Assembly (NCBI GenBank): GCA_019454915.1
Contig: JACFNM010000153.1
Coordinates: 3,610-9,518, forward strand
DNA from: Chitinophagaceae bacterium
GTDB taxonomy: Bacteria; Bacteroidota; Bacteroidia; Chitinophagales; Chitinophagaceae
Direction: 5' to 3'
Length of the DNA stretch: 5,909 nt
A program made the position numbers and the translations under genes. The stretch's first letter is position 1. Every line of letters begins with the position of its first letter. Below are positions 1-5,909 of this stretch, one piece after another. The notes below the pieces were generated by a model, which did not search any database, was not told where the DNA came from, and saw nothing but the letters and a program-made list of their open reading frames with translations.

Positions 1-2453
1 ACATACCAGGCTCCGGGATACAAATAGGAGCTATGCAATAGCGAATGTCCTGGGAGGTCTTTTTCCCACATCTCCCAAATGGTAGTCGCTCCATTCTCAC
101 GCATATACCCCCAGCCCGGATAAGTAGTTTGTGACGTCATGGTATATAATAAATCATCGCGCCCTTCTTCTCTTAATACTTTGAATAGCATAGCTCCTCC
201 GGTGATGCCGGCATCAATATGCCCATTCTTATTTACCAGGATTTCTTTTTCTAATCTTTTCATTACAAGCGGACGCAGGTCAGCGGGCATGATATCTCCG
301 TACAAAGCAGCGGCCAGGCTTCTCATGGTACTGTCGGAATAGTTGTGGTCTTCTCTGTGATAATATTTTTTGTGGACGGCTTCGCTCGCTGCTCTCGCCT
401 GTTCTTCCCATTGTGCAGCTTCATCATTTTTATCTAAAATACGGGCTGTTTTTGCAGCGGTCTTCAGGTTATAGATCCAATAACAATTGTTGAAAAACAG
501 GTTCTCGTCGGAATAATTATTCATTCCCTGAGCGTTGGCCTGCGGCCAGAGCCAGTCGCCCAGGAAATCCCATCTGCCGCCATACCGTTGAAGCATATTG
601 TCTTCCACGTGCGCTTGTAGAAACCCTATCCAGCCTTTTATCATCTCAAAGTTTTGTTCCAGCACCTGCCGGTCGCCAAGGTATTCATACAGGAACCAGG
701 GTAGTGTAACTACAATGCCTCCCCAGGCAGGGCCGCCGCCACCATGATAGGTGGGAGCCGTCTGTGGCAGGATGCCCCCACCGAGACGTCTGCCGCTCCC
801 TTCTTTTTGATGAGCCCAGGTGCTATCGTTCATATTACCCACCATCGGCTCAGTACCCTGCACATCGCGCCAATCTTCTAACCATTTGGTATAGAAAGCG
901 CCCAAACGGTAATTCAGCAGACCGGTTTCGGAAGTGGCATGTGCATCTCCGCCATACCCAAACCGTTCTCTTTGCGGACAATCTACCACAAACCCACCCA
1001 GGGACAGGTTTTCAAAAGTCCATCTTACCGTGTTGTAAATCCAGTTTTGCAGAGGGTCAGCACATTCGAAGGAGGTGGTGGTTTTGAAGCCGGTTCTTAC
1101 CATCCAGCCTTTGATATCTTCTTTTGCCGGGGGCTGCTTTACTCCTTTTATGGTCATCCATCTTCCCGAATTATAGTTGAACCTGTTCCTGAAAACTCCT
1201 TCTCCTGCCGGTCCGATGACGTAGAGATTGTGCAAGCCGAAGGTCATGTCCTCTTGTTGTCTTTCCGAGAATTGCAGTAAGACGGTATCTCCCGGATTTC
1301 CTTTTAATTTAACCTCAATCCACCCGGCAAAGTTGACACCCATATCCACGCGGTAGCTTCCGTCGTTTCGGGATTCTATGGCTATCGGTTTTATTTCATC
1401 AAAAGACCTATTGGTCTCTACCTGCTGTGCCGATAGTTTTAGTTTAGGACTATAGACGGTAACGCTCTTCCAGTTTTGATCCGGGTAGTCTATCCGGTTC
1501 CATCCGGGTATTTCCTGATTGGCGTTGTACAGTTCACCACCGTATCCGCCCACGCCAAAGCCCCAGTTGCCGATGAGTTGATTCGGACTGGGATGTGTTT
1601 TCCAGGTTTTATCGGTGGTAATTCTGGCTAATCGCTGATTGTTTTTCCCGAAGACATCTGCCTGCGCGATAACCAGTGGTGTACGGGGTTTGTCCGAAGT
1701 TGCATAAGGTGCAAAAATGGACCAGCCAGTCCCCAGCCATAACCCGATCACGTTTTTTCCTGCTTTCAGTTGGGGTGCGATGTCGTAGGCGATATAACGT
1801 GCACGTTGTGTGTGATCGGTGACAGCAGGTGCTAAAATATGCTTCCCTATTTTTTCACCGTTTACATATATTTCGTGATAACCCACCGATGCCACGTATA
1901 ATATCGCCTTGGTGGGGCTTGCGGATAAGTTGAATGATTTTCTGAACCAGGGGTCTCTTATTTTATTGGTCCCTTTATAAGGGTCATAAATTTCATCGCC
2001 CCCAATCCATTGGGCAGTCCATTCATTTTGACTGAATAAGCCCGTGCTGAAATGCGCAGGCTCACTGAATCCGGATGTCTGACCGTTCTCATCTTTCACC
2101 TGTACTTTCCAATAATAATCTTTGTCGGATTGAAGAGGTTTGCCCCGGAAGCGAATCAGGAGTGTTTCTTCAGATATTATCCAGTTGCTGTTCCAAATAT
2201 CGCCCCGGTCTTTCGCCAATAGTTCCACGGATGAACCAACCAGGATCCTGTATGCCGTTTGTTTTTGTCCAAAATCCGAAGGCTTTGCGGCATTCAGTTT
2301 CCAACTGAACCGGGGATGGGTCACGTCAATCCACGTTGGCTCGTCGAGGTATTCACAGGTCAGTTCAACCGGGTGAATAGTTGCCTTGCTTTGTCCCAAC
2401 GCAAACAAAGAATAAGCCATCAGAACAGATAAAACGAAAAATCTTAATCTCAT
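1..2453 (-). CDS. Secreted alpha-L-rhamnosidase, glycoside hydrolase family 78 (C-terminal end outside window)
   Basis: The reading frame is open for 817 codons without a stop and runs off the left edge; a full family member is usually about 900 residues. It is expected to release terminal alpha-L-rhamnose from glycans by an inverting mechanism, in the periplasm or outside the cell. Residues 1-20 are a signal peptide (MRLRFF, hydrophobic core, then FALG before Q21) with no lipobox cysteine. An Ig/Fn3-like domain at about 25-145 contains CEYLDEPTWIDVTHPRFSW and ends at WIGG (149-152). The rhamnosidase N-terminal beta domain (about 165-335) has YVNGEKIG at 196-203. A second beta domain carries DMGVNFAGW at 370-378. 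The six-hairpin barrel starts near 462. Its catalytic segment DCPQRERFGYGGDAH (491-505) offers E496 as general acid with D491 and D503. NGATTIWEMWE (787-797) offers E794 as general base. GHSLLHSSY with H807 follows. These roles are assigned by analogy with characterised GH78 enzymes. The start at 2453 gives a clean signal peptide; an in-frame ATG two codons upstream (2459) is equally possible. Neither start has a Shine-Dalgarno sequence. The substrate is not determinable here. Confidence 0.95.
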   Translation of the reverse strand, partial: MRLRFFVLSVLMAYSLFALGQSKATIHPVELTCEYLDEPTWIDVTHPRFSWKLNAAKPSDFGQKQTAYRILVGSSVELLAKDRGDIWNSNWIISEETLLIRFRGKPLQSDKDYYWKVQVKDENGQTSGFSEPAHFSTGLFSQNEWTAQWIGGDEIYDPYKGTNKIRDPWFRKSFNLSASPTKAILYVASVGYHEIYVNGEKIGKHILAPAVTDHTQRARYIAYDIAPQLKAGKNVIGLWLGTGWSIFAPYATSDKPRTPLVIAQADVFGKNNQRLARITTDKTWKTHPSPNQLIGNWGFGVGGYGGELYNANQEIPGWNRIDYPDQNWKSVTVYSPKLKLSAQQVETNRSFDEIKPIAIESRNDGSYRVDMGVNFAGWIEVKLKGNPGDTVLLQFSERQQEDMTFGLHNLYVIGPAGEGVFRNRFNYNSGRWMTIKGVKQPPAKEDIKGWMVRTGFKTTTSFECADPLQNWIYNTVRWTFENLSLGGFVVDCPQRERFGYGGDAHATSETGLLNYRLGAFYTKWLEDWRDVQGTEPMVGNMNDSTWAHQKEGSGRRLGGGILPQTAPTYHGGGGPAWGGIVVTLPWFLYEYLGDRQVLEQNFEMIKGWIGFLQAHVEDNMLQRYGGRWDFLGDWLWPQANAQGMNNYSDENLFFNNCYWIYNLKTAAKTARILDKNDEAAQWEEQARAASEAVHKKYYHREDHNYSDSTMRSLAAALYGDIMPADLRPLVMKRLEKEILVNKNGHIDAGITGGAMLFKVLREEGRDDLLYTMTSQTTYPGWGYMRENGATTIWEMWEKDLPGHSLLHSSYLYPGAWY

Positions 2454-2474
2454 AATCATTATGGTAATTAAAGG

Positions 2475-2507
2475 CTAAGTTAATTATTATTAGAAAGTTG
2501 CACCCAA
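2475..2507 (-). promoter_or_regulatory. Weak candidate promoter for the rhamnosidase gene
   Basis: On the minus strand a TTG (plus positions 2505-2507) is followed after 22 bases by TAACTTAG (plus positions 2475-2482). That is one mismatch from the Bacteroidota -7 element TAnnTTTG. The spacing is about three bases longer than in the susC promoter of this window. It would leave a leader of only about 15 bases before the ATG. No better match was found between 2454 and about 2640, so this is only the best available guess. Confidence 0.22.
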
Positions 2508-2520
2508 GCTCAGATTTCCT

Positions 2521-2639
2521 GTTCACCGTAATTTATTTATAGGAACAGGCCCAATTTTTGATGTTATTAATTAAATCAATATCTGTAGATGATTACCATC
2601 AGGGAAATTTCTGATTTTTCAAAAAGCTAACCGGTGAAC
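2521..2639. repeat. Widely spaced inverted repeat GTTCACCG / CGGTGAAC
   Basis: GTTCACCG at 2521-2528 has its exact reverse complement CGGTGAAC at 2632-2639, about 100 bases away. The right copy is itself part of an imperfect palindrome centred on ACCGGT (2626-2640, gctaaccggtgaacc), a CG-centred shape like those bound by LacI-type repressors. Two copies of one site bound by a looping regulator is a possible reading. An 8-base match in a region this size could also be chance. Confidence 0.25.
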
Positions 2640-2741
2640 CTTCCTTCTCTTAAAAATTTTTCAGGGTCGTGACGGGATTTCTGTAGTTAGCAGTCCGGAC
2701 AGAATTACTATGTATTAAAAGAAATGAGTCGTTCCGATTGG

Positions 2742-2779
2742 TAAAGTAGAGATCAATACCGGGGCCGAATTCTACTTTA
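2742..2779. repeat. Inverted repeat / potential hairpin, 9-base arms
   Basis: TAAAGTAGA (2742-2750) and TCTACTTTA (2771-2779) are exact reverse complements around a 20-base spacer. In RNA the stem could gain one G-U pair at 2741/2780. It lies about 185 bases upstream of the susC start and about 120 bases upstream of its predicted promoter. No T-run follows the right arm, so it does not look like an intrinsic terminator. A bipartite binding site for a regulator dimer, or an element of an unrecognised transcript, are alternatives. The repeat itself is certain; its function is not known. Confidence 0.5.
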
Positions 2780-2883
2780 TAGGAGTCTGTATTTTGGCTT
2801 GTGAAGGAGACAATAAATAACGTTAACAGGTTATCGTTCCGTGGTAGTAACCGTAGTCTATAACTTCAATAAAAAAAAATACA

Positions 2884-2904
2884 AATAATTTACCACAAAT
2901 TATT
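2884..2904. promoter_or_regulatory. Candidate operator: perfect A/T-rich dyad overlapping the susC -33 element
   Basis: AATAATTT (2884-2891) and AAATTATT (2897-2904) are perfect reverse complements separated by ACCAC. The outer flanks remain nearly symmetric (CAAATAATTT against AAATTATTG, one extra A). The right arm runs into the ATTG taken as the -33 element at 2902-2905, the usual place for a regulator that blocks or recruits RNA polymerase. The A9 run at 2871-2879 lies just upstream and could add bending or an UP-element effect. The symmetry is seen directly; regulator binding is inferred, and A/T-rich sequence makes chance dyads more likely. Confidence 0.4.
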
Positions 2905-2932
2905 GAGATGAATTACGACTAATGTAGTTTTG
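2902..2932 (+). promoter_or_regulatory. Promoter of the susC-type gene (Bacteroidota -33/-7 type)
   Basis: ATTG at 2902-2905 (consensus TTTG) is followed after 19 bases by TAGTTTTG at 2925-2932, an exact match to the -7 consensus TAnnTTTG of the primary Bacteroidota sigma factor. Transcription would start near 2937-2940, giving a leader of about 25 bases before the ATG at 2964. That leader is A-rich (aaaaccaaaacaac) with no Shine-Dalgarno sequence, as is normal in this phylum. Confidence 0.7.
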
Positions 2933-2963
2933 ATTACCAAATTTAATTTAAAACCAAAACAAC

Positions 2964-5909
2964 ATGAGAACATGGATTAAGTATGCTATACTACTCTGTA
3001 TAGGATTGTGCATGTTTTTTCAACCTGGAATTGCACAGTCAAAACTTGTTAAAGGTAAAGTATTCAATAGTAAAGACGACACACCGATAGCGGGAGCCAC
3101 GGTAAGCGTGGCGAACTCCAATGCCACCACCGTGACCGCAGAAGACGGTTCTTTCGAATTAAATGTTCCTGAGGGCGCACTCACCCTGACTATCAGTTTT
3201 GTCGGATTCAGGACATTGGAAGTACCGGTTAATGCCGATTTAAGTAGCCTAAAACTGGAAGATGCTGCTTCTCAATCATTGAGCGAAGTGGTAGTAGTTG
3301 GTTATGGTACCAAAATCAGGAAAGACATTACTTCTTCTATCGCCCGGGTTACGGCAAAAGATTTTGAAAACCTGCCGTTGCCTTCATTTGAACAGGCCTT
3401 ACAGGGACGGGCCTCCGGGGTTTTTATTAATTCGGGTAGCGGAAAGTTGGGTCAGGGTTTGAGTATCCGCATCAGGGGGATATCTTCTATATCGGCTAAT
3501 CAGCAGCCTTTTGTGGTGGTGGATGGTGTTCCGGTACAGAGCCAGCCTCTTGGCAGTTATAGCGAACCTGATAATCCGTTGGCCAGCCTTAATCCCGATG
3601 ATATAGCTTCTATAGAGGTCTTGAAAGATGCTGCTTCATCGGCTATCTATGGTTCCAGAGCCTCCAACGGCGTAATACTGGTTACTACTAAATCTGGTAA
3701 GGCCGGCAAAACAAAGGTTACGGCTGGCGTATATGCAGGGTGGAGTAAACCTACCCGGATAGGTGAATTCCTGAACGCTGCTCAATATAAGGAGTTGTTT
3801 AAAGCAGCCGCCGATTATCGTGGGTTTGACCCGGCAGAGGATTTTGAAGAGGAATCCGGCACTGATGACTGGAATAGTAATTATGATTCCAGGTGGTCGG
3901 ATGCCGCTTTTCAACACGGGGGCGTTCAGCAATATAATGTAGCGCTCAACGGAGGAGACCAAAAAACCAGGTTTATGATTAGTGGTTCATGGAATGATCA
4001 AAAAGGGATCGTCATCACCAACCGTCTAAGAAGGGGATATGTACGTTTGAACCTTGATCATAATTTGAACAGCTTTTTCAAGGTGGGAATGAATATTTCA
4101 TTGGCGAAAATCCTGAATGACCGATTATATAGTGATAATGCTTTTACCAACCCTCTCCAGTTGAATGCTCTGCCTCCTATTCAACCGATGTATAACTCCG
4201 ATGGTAGTCCCAATGAGAACACCATCTATTATAATAACCTGATTGAAGTAGCCAATTCGAAGAAATTAGCCGTTACTTACCGATCGATTAGCAATGCCTA
4301 TGCAGAACTGAGACTCGCGGAAGGGCTGCTTTTTAGAAGCCAGGTGGGGCTGGACTGGAATAATCTGCAGGAAGAAAACTATCAGGGAAGGCTAACGCTG
4401 GATGGCGGGCCGGGAGGATTTGGAGAATCGAATCAGGTAACCGCCATTACTACTACTTATACCAATACGTTAAACTATAACCGGCACTTTGGCGAATTGC
4501 ACGACTTAGACGGGCTTCTCGGTATAGAGTATCAGAAGGGAGATGTTGGCGACACCTATGTGGCGGGCCGCGCTTTTCCCGATGATCGTTTGCAAAAACT
4601 TTCCAGCGCCGCCATTATCACCAGCGGTTCCACCGGACTTAGTAGTTATTCCTTCGTCTCTTACTTTGCGAGGGCTAACTATAAATTTAATGAGCGCTAT
4701 TTAATAGGCGCAAGTTATCGTGTAGATGGGTCTTCCCGTTTTGGACGGAACAACAGATACGGAGCATTCCCCGCAGTATCGGTTGGTTGGGTAGTTAGCG
4801 AAGAAAATTTTTTAAGGAACAGTGATGCAATCAATTTCCTGAAAATCAGATCCAGCTATGGAAAAACAGGAAATGCAGAAATCGGTAACTATAAATCCCG
4901 TTCGCTGTATATAGCGCAGGCTTATGCGGATATATCCGGGCTGGTGACCGACCAAATCGGTGTGCCTACCCTGTCCTGGGAAAAGACAACGCAGTTTGAT
5001 GTGGGGTTAGATTTTGGATTTTTAAATAACCGCATCAGCGGAGAAGTGGATTACTTTGACAAAGACACTAAAGACCTGTTGATGGATCTTCCCCTCCCCA
5101 GTATAAATGGCTATAAGATTATTACTGAAAACATCGGCAGTATGCGAAATAGAGGATGGGAATTCACTTTAAATGCAACCATTTTGAAGTCGCCTTTGCT
5201 TTGGTCGGTATCGGGTAATATATCTACTTACAGAAATAAGGTTACAAAATTAATTGCGCCTGTTCCTCCGCAATCCCGTACTGTAGGACGTTTGGCAGAA
5301 GGACAGCCCTTTGGTCAGTTTTACGGATTGAAGTATGCAGGAGTAGATCCGGCGAACGGGGACGCACTTTACTTCAAAAATGATGGCTCCAAAACGAACG
5401 ATCCTTCGGAGGCAGATGATATGATTATCGGCAATCCCAATCCTGATTTCTATGGTGGGTTTAACAGCCATTTTGGGTTTAAGAATTTCGATTTGGATAT
5501 ACAGTGTCAATTCGTAAAAGGAGTAGATATATATAATATCGCGGGTATTTTCCAATCTGTAAACGGATATTATTATGATAACCAAACGGTAGATCAGATG
5601 AACTACTGGCGTAAGCCCGGAGATATTACCAACGACATCCCTCAGCCACGTTTGTATAGAAACAATGGCAGAACAAAATCTTCCCGTTGGGTGCAGGATG
5701 GTTCTTACTTCAGGGTGAAGAGTGTCAATTTCGGATATAATTTACCAAGAAGTTTTTTAAACCGGATGAAGGTGGACAATGCGAGGATTTATGTGGCGGC
5801 ATTGAATTTATTCACCTTCACCAAATATAAAGGTTACGACCCCGAAGTGAATGCCACTTACCTGGACGCCGTTACTCTCGGGCATGATTTTTATACGCCT
5901 CCACAGGCT
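2964..5909 (+). CDS. SusC/RagA-family TonB-linked outer-membrane transporter (last residues outside window)
   Basis: The frame is open for 982 codons to the right edge. It ends at GHDFYTPPQA, the stretch normally followed by the final beta-strand, so only about a dozen residues are missing. SusC-type proteins form a 22-strand barrel closed by a plug and capped by a SusD lipoprotein; they import oligosaccharides using TonB-ExbBD energy. Residues 1-24 are a signal peptide cleaved before Q25 (PGIA-QS). A carboxypeptidase-regulatory-like beta domain spans about 29-105 (VKGKVFNSKDDTPIAGATVSV). The TonB-box region is SEVVVVGYGT (107-116). The plug (about 117-245) contains GLSIRIRG (165-172), FVVVDGVPV (183-191) and LKDAASSAIYGSRASNGVI (220-238), all SusC-family hallmarks. 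Barrel motifs include SSYGKTGN (630-637) and NIGSMRNRGWEF (723-734). There is no N-terminal STN domain, so direct coupling to a FecR-type anti-sigma factor is not expected. A susD-like gene should follow. Substrate specificity cannot be read from this protein; the neighbouring rhamnosidase hints at a rhamnose-containing glycan. Confidence 0.96.
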   Translation, partial: MRTWIKYAILLCIGLCMFFQPGIAQSKLVKGKVFNSKDDTPIAGATVSVANSNATTVTAEDGSFELNVPEGALTLTISFVGFRTLEVPVNADLSSLKLEDAASQSLSEVVVVGYGTKIRKDITSSIARVTAKDFENLPLPSFEQALQGRASGVFINSGSGKLGQGLSIRIRGISSISANQQPFVVVDGVPVQSQPLGSYSEPDNPLASLNPDDIASIEVLKDAASSAIYGSRASNGVILVTTKSGKAGKTKVTAGVYAGWSKPTRIGEFLNAAQYKELFKAAADYRGFDPAEDFEEESGTDDWNSNYDSRWSDAAFQHGGVQQYNVALNGGDQKTRFMISGSWNDQKGIVITNRLRRGYVRLNLDHNLNSFFKVGMNISLAKILNDRLYSDNAFTNPLQLNALPPIQPMYNSDGSPNENTIYYNNLIEVANSKKLAVTYRSISNAYAELRLAEGLLFRSQVGLDWNNLQEENYQGRLTLDGGPGGFGESNQVTAITTTYTNTLNYNRHFGELHDLDGLLGIEYQKGDVGDTYVAGRAFPDDRLQKLSSAAIITSGSTGLSSYSFVSYFARANYKFNERYLIGASYRVDGSSRFGRNNRYGAFPAVSVGWVVSEENFLRNSDAINFLKIRSSYGKTGNAEIGNYKSRSLYIAQAYADISGLVTDQIGVPTLSWEKTTQFDVGLDFGFLNNRISGEVDYFDKDTKDLLMDLPLPSINGYKIITENIGSMRNRGWEFTLNATILKSPLLWSVSGNISTYRNKVTKLIAPVPPQSRTVGRLAEGQPFGQFYGLKYAGVDPANGDALYFKNDGSKTNDPSEADDMIIGNPNPDFYGGFNSHFGFKNFDLDIQCQFVKGVDIYNIAGIFQSVNGYYYDNQTVDQMNYWRKPGDITNDIPQPRLYRNNGRTKSSRWVQDGSYFRVKSVNFGYNLPRSFLNRMKVDNARIYVAALNLFTFTKYKGYDPEVNATYLDAVTLGHDFYTPPQA

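Larger units (their letters stand above)
2454..2963. other. Divergent non-coding intergenic region, 510 bases
   Basis: This spacer separates the starts of the leftward rhamnosidase and the rightward susC-type gene. All reading frames are short: for example the ATG at 2724 gives only six codons, and none shows family resemblance. Besides the promoter and inverted repeats listed separately, it contains a rigid A5T5 tract (2652-2661), two 8-base perfect palindromes (GTCCGGAC at 2693-2700 and TAACGTTA at 2818-2825) and an A9 run (2871-2879). I see no tRNA, no rRNA and no intrinsic terminator with a U-tract. At over 500 bases it is long for two promoters alone, so activator sites or a small RNA are possible, but neither is demonstrated. 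Confidence 0.85.

Noticed and set aside
139..342. Plus-strand reading frame of 67 codons
   Set aside because: It is antisense to the conserved rhamnosidase frame, with no promoter or family resemblance.
764..1280. Two overlapping plus-strand reading frames of 107 and 113 codons
   Set aside because: They lie antisense to the conserved catalytic barrel of the rhamnosidase, and their translations look like no protein family. They are by-products of the minus-strand coding sequence.
2075..2376. Two plus-strand reading frames of 77 and 78 codons
   Set aside because: They are antisense to the N-terminal Ig/Fn3-like domain of the rhamnosidase, whose sequence matches its family in the other frame.
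1..2453. Possible frameshift or pseudogene in the rhamnosidase because no complete reading frame is present
   Set aside because: Spot checks near 72, 363, 981, 1683 and 1866 all fall in the same frame as the start, with family motifs throughout. The frame is incomplete only because the window ends.
2785..2795. Second plus-strand -7-like element TATTTTGG
   Set aside because: It mismatches the consensus and has no TTG at a suitable distance upstream; the promoter at 2902-2932 is far better.
2693..2825. Short perfect palindromes GTCCGGAC (2693-2700) and TAACGTTA (2818-2825)
   Set aside because: Each is only 8 bases with no repeat elsewhere in the spacer, so chance occurrence is likely. They are recorded in the intergenic entry only.
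2829..2852. Possible hairpin GGTTA / TAACC
   Set aside because: Five-base arms, extendable only by a T-G pair, are too short to support a structure or terminator.
3636..3962. Minus-strand reading frame of 108 codons
   Set aside because: It is a shadow of the susC plug and early barrel coding sequence.
5250..5585. Minus-strand reading frame of 111 codons
   Set aside because: It is a shadow of the susC barrel coding sequence, and its low-complexity isoleucine-rich start reflects A/T-rich codons on the other strand.

Overview
The window holds two large, divergently transcribed genes, both cut by the window edges, around a 510-base non-coding spacer. The organism is a member of the Bacteroidota. 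The evidence is a SusC/RagA-type TonB-linked outer-membrane transporter next to a secreted glycoside hydrolase, starts without Shine-Dalgarno sequences in A/T-rich leaders, and a promoter matching the Bacteroidota form (ATTG, 19 bases, TAnnTTTG). The moderate base composition and protein style would suit an environmental lineage such as Chitinophagaceae or Sphingobacteriaceae, but that is an inference, not something the sequence proves.

Positions 1-2453 (minus strand) encode about 817 residues of a secreted alpha-L-rhamnosidase of glycoside hydrolase family 78. The protein has a signal peptide, an N-terminal Ig/Fn3-like domain, the rhamnosidase N-terminal beta domain, a second beta domain, and most of the (alpha/alpha)6 catalytic barrel with both presumed catalytic glutamates. 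Its C-terminal end lies to the left of the window. Positions 2454-2963 contain no gene. They hold a well-supported promoter for the rightward gene, a perfect A/T-rich dyad touching that promoter's upstream element, a second inverted repeat further upstream, and several weaker palindromes. Positions 2964-5909 (plus strand) encode 982 residues of a SusC-family transporter that lacks only its last dozen or so residues.

Together the genes look like one edge of a polysaccharide utilisation locus (PUL). The transporter, with a SusD-type lipoprotein expected just downstream of the window, would import oligosaccharides across the outer membrane. The rhamnosidase would remove terminal alpha-L-rhamnose from them. 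Rhamnose-containing glycans such as rhamnogalacturonan I are possible substrates, but the window does not identify one. I see no regulator gene, RNA gene, mobile element or CRISPR array. The protein-coding content is an ordinary, recognisable PUL arrangement, and I find no evidence for a novel system. The least explained part is the regulatory spacer.
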